This document shows, piece after piece, positions 54,201 to 62,928 of a stretch of DNA of 64,000 nucleotides. The stretch covers positions 41,512 through 105,511 of the forward strand of contig JAGFNK010000161.1 of NCBI GenBank assembly GCA_025769875.1, read 5' to 3'. How positions within the stretch are numbered: position 1 is the first letter of the stretch; each line of letters starts with the position of its first letter. The position numbers and the translations under genes are program-made. The stretch comes from Russula earlei. Taxonomy: Eukaryota; Basidiomycota; Agaricomycetes; Russulales; Russulaceae. A model generated the notes under the pieces. That model made no database searches and was not told the DNA's origin. It saw only the letters and a program-made list of their open reading frames with translations.

Positions 54201-55877
54201 CGCATCCTCCACAAGGAGCGTTGGATCCGATTGACCAATGACACAGCCACACCTCACCATACAAAGCTGGCCCAAATGGGAATGGACTGGGAGGTGCAGA
54301 ACGAGAAACGCACACCGAAGTGCACTCACTGCAGATGCAGGGGGCACAATACACACAAATGCTGGAAAATTCATGGAAAACCAGAGGACAAAGCAGCAGC
54401 AGCTAGGACTGGCATGATTGCGCACAACACAGCAACACCCACGCCTGCTGCAACTGGCACGAGCATGCACAACACAGTGACACCCACGACCTCTATGACT
54501 GGCATGAGCGTGCACTATGCAGCGACGCCCACGCCTGCTAGGACTGGCACAAGTGTGCCCGACATACCAGCGATGCACACAGACCAGCCACCAGCCAGCG
54601 CCACCATCGCATATGTCCCAACTCCACATGACAGCACCTTATTATATCAGGCAGTTGTAGATGAGCCGATCTGCACGGCCACGACTCAGGAGCAGCTCCG
54701 AGCCGCCGATCTCAGAGACAGCTGGCTCCTCAACTCTAGAACCTCACGCATCATGACATCCCATCGTGATTGGTTCATACACCTCACCCCACTCGCATCA
54801 CCTATTCTAGTTGCCTTAGGCAACAATAGTGCCATAACCGCCACCAGAACCGGGCAAATACGAGTCTGGATGCACGCAAACGGTGCGCGGAGTATCACAT
54901 TACTCTGCGATGTCCTGTACGTCCCGGACCTCAAAGGGAACCTCTTATCAGTCTCCCATTTCGTCCAACGTGGGGTGGCAGTGCAATTCCAGGGAGAGAC
55001 ATGTGGAATATACAACAAGAACCAATTGATTTGTGAGGGAACATTACATGACAACCTATATATCATGGCCATCCAAACGGTCAAACCTGAGTCAGCAATG
55101 CCAGACCTGTCCCTCGCGGAATGCGGCCACAAAACTGAAGCCACACTTACCATGCACACAACAATCTTCCGGGCTTTCTCGGACACATGTGGGAAACCAC
55201 CCACTAGAACACCCCAGTTTTCTGACTGGGCAAAAATGGAACCGTGGGAACACACCGGCGGGCTGAAGCGCAAATCGGAAGCACCCCAGCACCTCCAACC
55301 ACACACCGCGCACATTGAGCCCACAACTGGCCAATGCTTGAAGACCCTCCGATTAGATGGAGGGGGCGATCACACTGGGCGAGAAGCACAAACATCCCTA
55401 GCTGAAAGGGGATGCATGTATCAAATTAACACCCCGGGTACGCCACAACACATCAAAGTCGCAGAATGCGTGACCCGGACACCTCTTAATAGGGTCCGGG
55501 TGATGCATACAGACACAAAACCATCCACGCGTGCCTTGGACGACCTGACGCCCGAAGAGACAAGGTGCGGGAATCATCCCAACCTCCCTCGGCCACATGC
55601 CCTCAGAATGCACATGTCTGTGCCCGCCCCGGAGAAGAGACTCACCAAGCTGACCCGAAGGTCGCTGGTGCACACGTTCCTGGGCCACACATATAACCAT
55701 CAGGCGTACAAGCCTGCACATCACACCACCCCCCACATCCCTGAACCCTGCGACGTTGTATTCGACGAAGGGGGCCCCACATCGTGCATCGAGCACGTGA
55801 TCCTCAAATTTGATGACGCAGCTGAAAGTGCCAGGGATGGGGAAAGGAAAGCAGGATTGAGGGGGCGGAGAAGGTGA
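54195..55877 (+). CDS. copia-C gag-pol fragment: zinc knuckle, degenerate protease, integrase remnant
   Basis: A continuous 560-codon frame. Near residue 40 is CTHCRCRGHNTHKC, a CCHC knuckle. Three imperfect repeats of the type T(P/T)A.TGTS.H(N/Y)(T/A)(V/A)TPT follow (54425-54545). The protease region LRDSWLLNSRTSRIMTSHRD is where copia proteases have DSG. Here it is NSR, so the catalytic Asp and Gly are both changed. ITLLCDVLYVPDLKGNLLSV and the HFVQRGVAVQF strand follow. A shortened integrase remnant (LRLDGGGDHTG, ERGCMYQINTPGTPQHIKVA) and the post-core KRLTKLTRRSLVHTFLGHTY segment end the frame. Much of the integrase core is missing without a stop, so an in-frame deletion derivative is likely. 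It is open but not expected to be enzymatically active. Confidence 0.7.
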   Translation: MDRILHKERWIRLTNDTATPHHTKLAQMGMDWEVQNEKRTPKCTHCRCRGHNTHKCWKIHGKPEDKAAAARTGMIAHNTATPTPAATGTSMHNTVTPTTSMTGMSVHYAATPTPARTGTSVPDIPAMHTDQPPASATIAYVPTPHDSTLLYQAVVDEPICTATTQEQLRAADLRDSWLLNSRTSRIMTSHRDWFIHLTPLASPILVALGNNSAITATRTGQIRVWMHANGARSITLLCDVLYVPDLKGNLLSVSHFVQRGVAVQFQGETCGIYNKNQLICEGTLHDNLYIMAIQTVKPESAMPDLSLAECGHKTEATLTMHTTIFRAFSDTCGKPPTRTPQFSDWAKMEPWEHTGGLKRKSEAPQHLQPHTAHIEPTTGQCLKTLRLDGGGDHTGREAQTSLAERGCMYQINTPGTPQHIKVAECVTRTPLNRVRVMHTDTKPSTRALDDLTPEETRCGNHPNLPRPHALRMHMSVPAPEKRLTKLTRRSLVHTFLGHTYNHQAYKPAHHTTPHIPEPCDVVFDEGGPTSCIEHVILKFDDAAESARDGERKAGLRGRRR

Positions 55878-55907
55878 AACCAGCAGACAGCGCGGAAGTG
55901 CCACTGC

Positions 55908-56837
55908 ATGCAAAGCCGCAAGGCATCGGAGCAGGCAGGGTTCTGCCCATCCAGCCTGAAACAGGCGGACAACGCAGAGCGGGCGCCGCACACCGAACCA
56001 CAAAGCATTGGAGCAGGCGATGCCCTGCCCGTTAAGCCTGCAGCACCACATAGTCAGCCTACAAGTTACAAGGCAGAAAACGTACCTTTGCAATCCACCA
56101 CGGGACGACCAAAGCGTGCTACGTGCGCACTCACACTCAACCATGGTGACGAAGCGGAGGAGTTGGATGAAGTGGAAGCAGAAATGGCACCGCATGCCGA
56201 ACTGCAGAGCATCGTAGTGGATGCGATTCCACCTGCTCAGCCTGAAACACCACAAAGTCAGCTCACAATTCACAAGGCAGAAGACTTGCCTGCGCAATCC
56301 GCCACGGGACCAGCAAAGTGCATCACACGCACGCTCACACCCGACCAAGGCAACAAAGTGGAGGAGCCGAATGAAGGAGAAGTGGAAAAGGCATTGCATG
56401 CCGAACCGCAAGACACACAGCAACGCGATAACAATGCACCCGAGGACCAAGATTCCTCACAATCTGAAATGTTCCCCAAATGCGCCACACGCGCACCTGT
56501 CCGCGACAAGGACGCTTGCCATTCCGCCATCCCGCATGAGCACCAAATGAAATGTACCGAGCAGGGAAATGCGGCACACAAAATGTTGCCAGCTAATCCC
56601 AAGTCCTACGCCGAGGCGACAGCCCATGCAGATTCTGCAGAGTGGGCAAAGGCGCGCAACGAGGAGAAATGTGTGTCCGAAGACACAGGTGTTCCCAAAA
56701 CCGTGCCGCGCCCACAGAACGGAGCCACAGCAGGGAAGCAATCAGACCTTCTAAATGAAAAGGGGGTCAAATCAAAATACTCAAACATGCAAGGCCCACG
56801 TCATCACGCAGGGACTCACCCAAGTCGAGGGAAATGA
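55908..56837 (+). CDS. copia-C pol linker with 68-residue tandem repeats, start of RT
   Basis: A 309-codon frame. Two consecutive 204-bp units begin at 55983 and 56187 and a third starts at 56391, each starting A-[PL]-H-[TA]-E-[PL]-Q. A truncated further unit precedes them near 55895 in another frame. The units are Ala/Pro/Gln/Glu-rich and correspond to the variable linker between integrase and RT. The end carries the pre-RT block SYAEATAHADSAEWAKARNEE followed by VPRP. In the neighbouring frame comes KAHVITQGLTQVEGNE, the first conserved RT motif, so a frameshift lies near 56750. It is part of the copia-C remnant and not a host gene. Confidence 0.65.
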   Translation: MQSRKASEQAGFCPSSLKQADNAERAPHTEPQSIGAGDALPVKPAAPHSQPTSYKAENVPLQSTTGRPKRATCALTLNHGDEAEELDEVEAEMAPHAELQSIVVDAIPPAQPETPQSQLTIHKAEDLPAQSATGPAKCITRTLTPDQGNKVEEPNEGEVEKALHAEPQDTQQRDNNAPEDQDSSQSEMFPKCATRAPVRDKDACHSAIPHEHQMKCTEQGNAAHKMLPANPKSYAEATAHADSAEWAKARNEEKCVSEDTGVPKTVPRPQNGATAGKQSDLLNEKGVKSKYSNMQGPRHHAGTHPSRGK

Positions 56838-57523
56838 ACCCAACGACATCGTGCCGCCAGAGAACTGGCACTCCCTTTCGTCGCTTGAAAACAGGCCACG
56901 CGACTTGCATGCCTCCAATAAGTGAGCAATACGCCTGCTGAGCTCAAGCATGGTGTGCTCTCCTTTAGAAGACGCTATCATGGAGAGGTGGCCATCATTA
57001 GTTGGATCAAGTGACGGCCGGTTTCGAATAGTGGTCAGGCGAAGGGAAGGAAGGACAGCGGATGAACGAGGGGAAGTTTCAGCGTGTGGTGCCATGGCAA
57101 GCTCCTTCCTCTCCATCACCTTGTTCTCATTTATCGATACAAGGACCCTTCTCCACACATCTAGTACTGTACTAATACGACCAACTCTTCATAGCTTGTG
57201 ACATGTGACAGATTTTGATGACCGACTGACTCTTCAAAGTTGGGAAAACCGTGTGACAAATCTCACATCTCTTCAAAGCCTGATTGGGCCGAGAGGCAAA
57301 ATGTGACATAACATCAGGACCGTGGTCTGACACACAACTTGAGTGCGAGTCAGGATTTGAACATTATTTAAATCCTTGTTGAAAAAATTGTTGTGTGCTT
57401 TGAGGACCGTGCAGCTACAACCATGACTGCACTGAACAGCTTTATCCCAATAGGTGTCCATCAAGCCCTCCTCCCAGATCCCAGTTGTGAGGCATCAAAA
57501 ACACTTCGTGAGCTTGTTACAGT

Positions 57524-58203
57524 TCTAAGGTGTGTGAGCCCGCTGGCCAGGAAACTCACATGACTTGTACCATCTCCCTCCCACGCCACGCGCTCACCCT
57601 CCCTTCGCCCTTCATTTCCTCTTCCTTTCCTTCTCTCACGCACTTGCCTCTCGATGACATCCCTGCCATGGTCCTCGCCCCATGTCAGCAGACTATGACA
57701 ACGGCTCAAGTCGATCGCCGTCGATGTCACTCACCTCAGCTCCAGCCCACTCGTCCCTCAAGCATTGTCCTAGCCCGCCACATGTCCACGCATGGACACA
57801 AATGACGCACGTACGTTATCATCAACACGCTACATGAGGGTTCGCTGCCCATAGTGTCTCGCCCCTGACATCATCGCCTCACGCTCGTGGATTTGCAGTA
57901 GGAAGATCAGGATTCTGGAGTAGCACTTTTGTATTTAAGTAGCTACCATCCTGTACAGTAGCTTAGGGAATCAAATCAAGAGCTTCTGCATCTGCGTTAA
58001 CCCTCTCATGTGCCAAAGATCACCTCGACTCCCTCAAAATCTCCCGCTTCTCTTTCAAGAAAACACACACACACACACTCTCTCTCTCGCTTGCACATTG
58101 CATTCTGGGCATGATCCCTGCTTGCTCTCAAGCTCCTCCCTGTCCGTACCCGCCCTTGGATCAAGCCCCATGAACTCCCCGTGCCCCGACCTGGCACACT
58201 ATA
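57524..58203 (+). repeat. solo LTR-2, 680 bp
   Basis: It aligns with LTR-2 (GCTGGCCAGGAAACT.ACATGACT; GAGGGTTCGCTGCCC; CCCTTGGATCAAG; final CTGGCACACTATA). The 4-bp duplication CAGT lies on both sides (57520-57523, 58204-58207). Its terminal dinucleotides are mutated to TC and TA. It contains an (AC)n/(TC)n tract near 58060-58090. Confidence 0.75.
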
Positions 58204-58298
58204 CAGTGGACCCAACATTTTGGGTAGAGATCACACGGCCATGTTCCCGAGGTGGTGTGCCTCACCATGCACCCCCTACACTTACTTCCCTCGAACAA

Positions 58299-58661
58299 AT
58301 GGAGGACCTTGAAGAGAGTGCTATTGATATTCATGGTGATGACAGCAAAGTTCCCATGACAGACATTGTTTCCGCGCATACACAACTTGAATGCTCCAAC
58401 TCTATGGATTGCGATGATGATGACGAGCTGTACATACTGGGAGAAGAAGGCGGCCTTGTTTTAACTGCAGATGCAGAGTGTGCTTCAGTAAAGTCTGTTC
58501 AAGGTGAGGTAGTTGATACAACTCAGGCTAGTCAAGCTGTAGAAGGACACGGTAAGCATAAGAAGTGTGCAAACATCCTCTATTCCTCCAAATTTTGGGT
58601 TGCAAATGATGGGAGCGACACAGACAACAAATTTAGGCACTTTTTTATAATAAATAAATGA
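58299..58661 (+). CDS. short acidic open frame inside the TA-flanked transposon
   Basis: From MEDLEESAIDIHGDDSKVPM the frame encodes an Asp/Glu-rich product (NSMDCDDDDELYILGEEGG), then a Lys/His patch, and ends DGSDTDNKFRHFFIINK. The longer frame starting at 58008 begins inside LTR-2 and its first part is not considered native. There is no domain or known partner. It may be a leftover of the element's original gene. Confidence 0.3.
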   Translation: MEDLEESAIDIHGDDSKVPMTDIVSAHTQLECSNSMDCDDDDELYILGEEGGLVLTADAECASVKSVQGEVVDTTQASQAVEGHGKHKKCANILYSSKFWVANDGSDTDNKFRHFFIINK

Positions 58662-59368
58662 ATATTCCCATTTAGGAAATTTTTTAACAATTTTTGTCAC
58701 AGTCTTCATAACTGGTTGTGACCTGTGACCTGAGCCGTATCTCTTCTCTTCAGAGGGGGCTTGTGACGCGTGACTGAAGAGTTGGTCGTATTAGTACAGT
58801 ATTCCCCATTCCGTATTGAAAGAGCCTGGGATCGCCATTGCAAAGATTTCCATTTCTGCCTCCTCCGACATGTTGTCGATCAGCCATCGAATAGCCACTT
58901 CATCTAGCCTCATCCGTTTTCCTGTCTCTTCCATCGCAAGGTGTATCTGTCCTTGCGACATGTTTGGGCTCACTGACTTTGATACCCCATTGGGACCCCG
59001 GTCCTTGTATCTTCGTCCATATATCCTCTGGAACAGACACCAGATAAGACCCAAAAACGAATTTTGATATGGTGACTCAGGATATATACGACCGGTGCGA
59101 ATATCGTGAAAATGTAGAGCATGCCACAAATCCCGATTGGGGCATTCATACTTACACCAACAGCAGTGTTGATGTCCAGTACGAAGTCGCCAAGGCCCAC
59201 AAAGAATTGAAAACAGCGAGATGTGCAGGATCCCTGGTACGGCCTCAGCAACCACAGGCATATACCATCGTTCAGAGCCTTCATGCAGGTACTGTCGTAG
59301 CCGCGCACTTTTCAGTGGGTCGCTGTACCGTTGGAAGACGTGTCGTGATCTTGCAGATCAGAAGCACG

Positions 59369-59780
59369 TGATTGAGATTGATCGCTGGTGAGTGATACCA
59401 ATCATGCACGTGCAATGGTGACTGAGGGATTGCCCTGATACGATACATATTTTGGTATGATCTCATAAGTACTTAGTTACTTTACATCTTGACTTGTTGA
59501 TAAGTGTTGATGATCATATACTTGATCACCAACATACACACCATTTCTCATAGATCATGGGCTTGCATGGCCTGGATAGTTTATCTATTTAAACTAGTAG
59601 TTAATACTGTAGTTTCCCCTCAGTGATTGCTCACATGCACAAGTCACTGAGCCGTTATCTTATCTGGTGACATTTTCTCATGCACATACACCTGCATGCA
59701 CATCTGGCTGCTGCATGCACGTTCGCTCACAAAACCCAATACACTGATATATTCACTGCATAGCCCATAATAAATCTACA
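59369..59780 (+). repeat. copia-D 5' LTR, about 412 bp
   Basis: It ends TAAATCTACA immediately before the primer-binding site. Its left end, set at TGATTGAG, is approximate. Similar sequence occurs inside hAT-1 (8159-8345). Confidence 0.65.
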
Positions 59781-59791
59781 GGTTATGGGCC
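59781..59791 (+). promoter_or_regulatory. primer-binding site complementary to initiator tRNA-Met anticodon arm
   Basis: GGTTATGGGCC is complementary to the GGCCCATAACC of eukaryotic initiator tRNA-Met around the CAU anticodon. Several copia-type elements prime there using a tRNA half-molecule. It sits exactly one base after the LTR end. Confidence 0.75.
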
Positions 59792-59875
59792 ATGGACCAT
59801 CAGTGTCAACTTCTTCCACCCCTGCTGTGGCACAGCCACCTGTGCCTGGCACCCTTGAGCAATTAATTCCCAGCA

Positions 59876-60699
59876 GTGATCCTTCACCTTGACATCAGTG
59901 GCTCCAATTGGGCCATGCTCACTACAAGATTCAGACAGGCCATGCAGGCCACAGTCCACTGGAGTTTCTATGATGGGACCAGCCAGTGCCCAACCATGGC
60001 AAACCCTCAGAGCCCCACTGCAGATAAAGACTTAGCCATGAAGACCTGGGATCAGAGCGATTGCATTGCCTGCTTCCTGCTCTGTCAATGCCTTCCTGAC
60101 TCAATTGCAGTATGCATGGCTGACCTACCCTCTGCTGAGGAATGCTGGAAGCAAGTTGCCCTAGAATTTAAGATAAAGAGTGAGTATGCCCAAAGTGACC
60201 AGCTTCAAGTGTTTCTTGAGAGCCAATGCACCAAGGGTGTGGATGTCCACACTTTCCTACAAGACCTCTGCTACAAGCACAAGGAGCTGTGCACATCAGG
60301 GGTCAGCATCTCAGATGCCAAATACCAATGCACGATCCTCTGGAGCCTCCTGGACAACTTGGCATGCTTTGCATCCCAACTCCTGATGTCCGCTCACATA
60401 TCTAACCCCACCAGTTCCATGCCAATGGACACCCTCATCATTTACATATATGAAGAGGCAGACAGACTTAAGAACCGCTGCGGGTGCAGCCAGACAGGCT
60501 CCAGCTCTGGCAAGAAGGACCAGCAGCCTGATGAAGCTCTTGCTGCCCATGGGTCCAATGGCATGAAGAAGCAGTGTCACAAGGGCAAGTGCCACAACTG
60601 TGGCAAGTTAGGTCATTGGGCATGCAAGTGCTGCTCCCCAAAGAAGGAGGAGAATGTGGCAGCACAGTCAGGACCAATGTCTGGCAGTACCTCAGCACC
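59876..60699 (+). pseudogene. copia-D gag, up to the LTR insertion
   Basis: The frame reads LDISGSNWAMLTTRFRQAMQ, AMKTWDQSDCIACFLLCQCL, WKQVALEFKIKSEYAQSDQL, VDVHTFLQDLCYKHKELCTS and EEADRLKNRCGCSQ. The CCHC knuckle is CHNCGKLGHWACKC (near 60592). This is the standard order of Agaricomycete copia Gag proteins. Many family Arg residues are Cys or Gln here (for example QCLPDS and CCSPKK), consistent with CpG transitions in CGN codons. The frame stays open to the solo LTR-7, after which PTKSKTKPVGSANAI resumes. Confidence 0.85.
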
Positions 60700-61307
60700 T
60701 GTTGTGATCTACCCCTCTTTTGGTTCGTCCCTAAAACTACTCCTTATTGTTCTTTATTGTCACCCCCATCCCTTGGTTACTGTTTCATCCCTTGATGCTG
60801 ATGGTCCTTATTGTTTCAACTCATTGTGTTTCATCTATTGTTTTATCTATTGTTGAGTTTCAGTTTCTTTTGCTATTGGCTCACTTTTATCTATTGTTCT
60901 GCATATAGTACTGTACAGCCTCACTACATACAGTATTTAAGTGCCTATAGAAGCTGGGGAATGCCCCAAGCTTAGCTTTGTCCCATTTCCTGTTGCATCC
61001 CTTGCCTTGTACACTGTCTCAATCACAACTTGTTTGTGCTGGCCTATACTCTGCTTGACCTAAGCACACCTCAAGGAACCCTTGTGTTTCTCTTCCTCCT
61101 CTGCCTCTCTCTCATCATCCTCCTCTTCTGTGAAACCAGGAGATCAACTCTGTCTGCGGACTGAGTCATTATCTGACTCAGCCTTGAGATGCTAAACCTC
61201 TGATCCGGTCTCTTTGAGCCGGCCCCACCGAACCCTTGAACCAATTCACAGGGACTTGGCCCCACTGAACCTTGAGCTAATGCTCTTACGGTCACAACAT
61301 CGTAACA
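60700..61307 (+). repeat. solo LTR-7, 608 bp, in copia-D gag-pol
   Basis: It runs TGTTGTGATCTACC...CATCGTAACA, with the exact 5-bp duplication GCACC (60695-60699, 61308-61312). TATTTAAG lies near 60930. Only one copy of this family was seen in the window. Confidence 0.9.
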
Positions 61308-61904
61308 GCACCCACCAAATCCAAGACTAAGCCAGTAGGGTCAGCAAATGCCATTACCAAAGACACTGTTGAAGCGGATGGGTTCTGGCTGGCTGAGGAG
61401 GCAGAGGGTAGCATGCACATTCCTGGTGCGGACCTGGACCCCTTCCAATGCAGAGAGTCAGATGAGGCATTGGTGTCAATTGATGAAGAGTGTTCAGACA
61501 CAACAGAGATGATGGAGGAGACAGCTGTGGCAATGGTTCTATGAATGCGCACTGGCAGCGACACTTGCATTGAGCTCTATGACTCTGGAGCTACTAGGCA
61601 CATCAGCCCCTATAAGGGGGATTTTGTCAGATATCACCCCCTTTCCCCTCTGGTCACCCTATTTACTGCAAATCAGCAACAGTTTTTGGCGATTGGCATC
61701 AGCTTGCTACCAATTCTGATACCAAATGCAGGAGGATGGCACATGCTCACACTCCAGGGGGTCCTACATGCCACCAAGGTTGCCTACATGCTTGTATCAC
61801 TCAGAGCCCTTGACAGAGAGGGCTACTGCATAGAGCTACATGATGGACTCTTAAATATCGTTGCCCTGAAGGGCGGACAGATCGCACGCATACCACGCAC
61901 CACA
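61308..61904 (+). pseudogene. copia-D protease and start of integrase
   Basis: It continues the gag-pol with an acidic segment (DTVEADGFWLAEEAEG), a stop near 61541, then CIELYDSGATRHISPYKGDF with the retropepsin motif DSGA intact, then LQGVLHATKVAYMLVSLRAL and GYCIELHDG. It ends at IARIPRTT, where the integrase zinc finger would follow, and is cut by LTR-5. Confidence 0.8.
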
Positions 61905-62869
61905 TGTCATGACTCACTGTTGAACAATCCAGTTCAAGAGCGAGGGAGAAGTTCAAAGATGAGTTGATAGATGTCCAAGATAGCATGAGCAAGAAGTAGG
62001 GTCCAAAGCAGTACCAAGTACCAAAGAGGTACAGTTACTGGTAGTATCGAGAAGTTACACAGGGAGGAGGCCAGAATGATCACAAGGGGACGGTCCTTAA
62101 AGGAGTATCCCAGGGATAGAGAGTGCCATAAACAAATGGACAGTCTGAAGACTGTCCGCTGCTTTATTGAATGCTTATATACTACAACAGAACTGCTAAA
62201 TAGGGAACAAGTCATAACCTTGTTATCAAGCACAATAGATGGATGAATAAGAAGCCGGGGTATGCTTAGTGAGCATGCTCAGTCATGCTCAGTAAGCTGC
62301 TATGTAAGGAGGCCCATAATGATGAGTAAGGGCCTTTAGAGTCCACATGTTCACTGCTTAGTGCACGTGCAAAGCATCTGATCCATTTACTGTTAGTTAG
62401 TTTAGGGCCAGTCAATTGGGGACTTGAGGTAGTTGTCAGTGGAGTAGTGTTGCCTATAAGGCCCCTTATATAGTACTATTAGGGTCTTTAGAGTTGACCC
62501 TAATACTTCTATTAAGGTCTTTAGTATTGCCTTATAGTTCATTCTAAGGTTATTAGAGTTAGTCTAATAACACGTTATAAGGCCCATAGTATCTTCGTTA
62601 GTGCCTCTTGTAGAGCACTTTGGGTTGTCATAAAGGGTCCTTAGGAAGCCTATAATACTGTCTTATACTGCTAGAAGGGTTGCCACTAAGTAGGGCTTGC
62701 TGTATGTTGATTGTGCCAAGAATTGCTTGCACAACAATGTGTGCGCAATATTGTGGACACCTCTACTCACCCCTTTTGTCCATGTGAACAGGGTGACACC
62801 ATAGAGGCTGGGTTTCCTCTAATAAGGAAGGGTCCTTCAAGGGCCCTCTCTGGAAAATGGTTCATGACA
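61905..62869 (-). repeat. LTR-5 in reverse, about 965 bp
   Basis: It runs TGTCATGACTCACTG...GGTTCATGACA and is complete compared with the copy at 12182. The flanks (CCACA and TTCAT) do not match, so this copy is either a recombination product or has lost one original flank. CpGs are largely replaced by TG/CA. Confidence 0.85.
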
Positions 62870-62928
62870 TTCATCATGACCTAGTTGCTCCTGCAACTAT
62901 GTTATTAGGCTTGGGCATAGTTGGGTAC
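62870..62928. other. short unassigned spacer
   Basis: Fifty-nine bases between LTR-5 and the next LTR-like start. Nothing is recognised in it. Confidence 0.3.

Larger units (their letters stand above)
53371..56875 (+). mobile_element. copia remnant (copia-C), 5' LTR to start of RT
   Basis: A short 5' LTR (TGTAAATAATTAG...TTCAACA, 53371-53567) is followed by ATTATGAGACCTGG, a candidate primer site. The gag (53638), a 560-codon pol frame (54195-55877) and a 309-codon frame (55908-56837) follow. The last part reads into the copia RT start (KAHVITQGLTQVEGNE, about 56790-56835) and is then cut off by DUF6535 pseudogene sequence. No 3' LTR is present, so the right half was deleted. GC content and codon use resemble an element little affected by CpG loss. 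Confidence 0.75.
57167..58799. mobile_element. TA-flanked DNA transposon, 1633 bp, in the DUF6535 pseudogene
   Basis: Terminal inverted repeats CTGTACTAATACGACCAACTCTTCA lie at 57167 and, inverted, end at 58799. The flanks are TA/TA (57165-57166, 58800-58801). Subterminal GTGACA/TGTGAC words are frequent. It holds a nested solo LTR-2 (57524-58203) and a short acidic reading frame (about 58300-58661), but no recognisable transposase. It therefore looks like a non-autonomous Tc1/mariner-type element. Confidence 0.85.
56860..59360 (-). pseudogene. second DUF6535 gene, split by a TA-flanked transposon
   Basis: Minus-strand pieces 59360-58802 and 57166-56860 align with residues about 205-440 of the intact DUF6535 protein. 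HVFQRYSDPLKSARLRQYLH and WYMPVVAEAVPGILHISLF are followed by a shifted transmembrane part. Then come MSQGQIHLAMEETGKRMRLD, AIRWLIDNMSEEAEMEIFAM, IPGSFNTEWGIL and, across the transposon, DVWRRVLVSINENK, LSRRIAHLLEACKSRGLFSS and DE. Removing 57167-58799 plus one TA gives the frame-perfect joint EWGILDVWRR. A frameshift near 59180 breaks the membrane segments. The N-terminus is lost where the copia-D LTR begins (59369). The C-terminus is lost where copia-C ends, unless the fragment at 52440-53230 is its continuation. Confidence 0.8.
59369..61904 (+). mobile_element. copia remnant (copia-D), 5' LTR to start of integrase
   Basis: A 5' LTR (59369-59780), primer-binding site (59781-59791), gag (59876 on) and protease (61540-61660) are present and collinear. 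The element is opened by a solo LTR-7 (60700-61307) and cut off at 61904 by a reversed LTR-5. RT, RNase H, most of the integrase and the 3' LTR are missing. It lies directly against the truncated DUF6535 pseudogene. Confidence 0.8.

Noticed and set aside
55398..56450. 350-codon minus-strand frame opposite copia-C
   Set aside because: Cys/Trp/Arg-rich composition typical of an antisense shadow. The plus-strand copia frame explains the openness.
58008..58298. N-terminal part of the 217-codon frame in the TA-flanked transposon
   Set aside because: It lies mostly inside the solo LTR-2 (57524-58203) and cannot be an original part of the element's gene.
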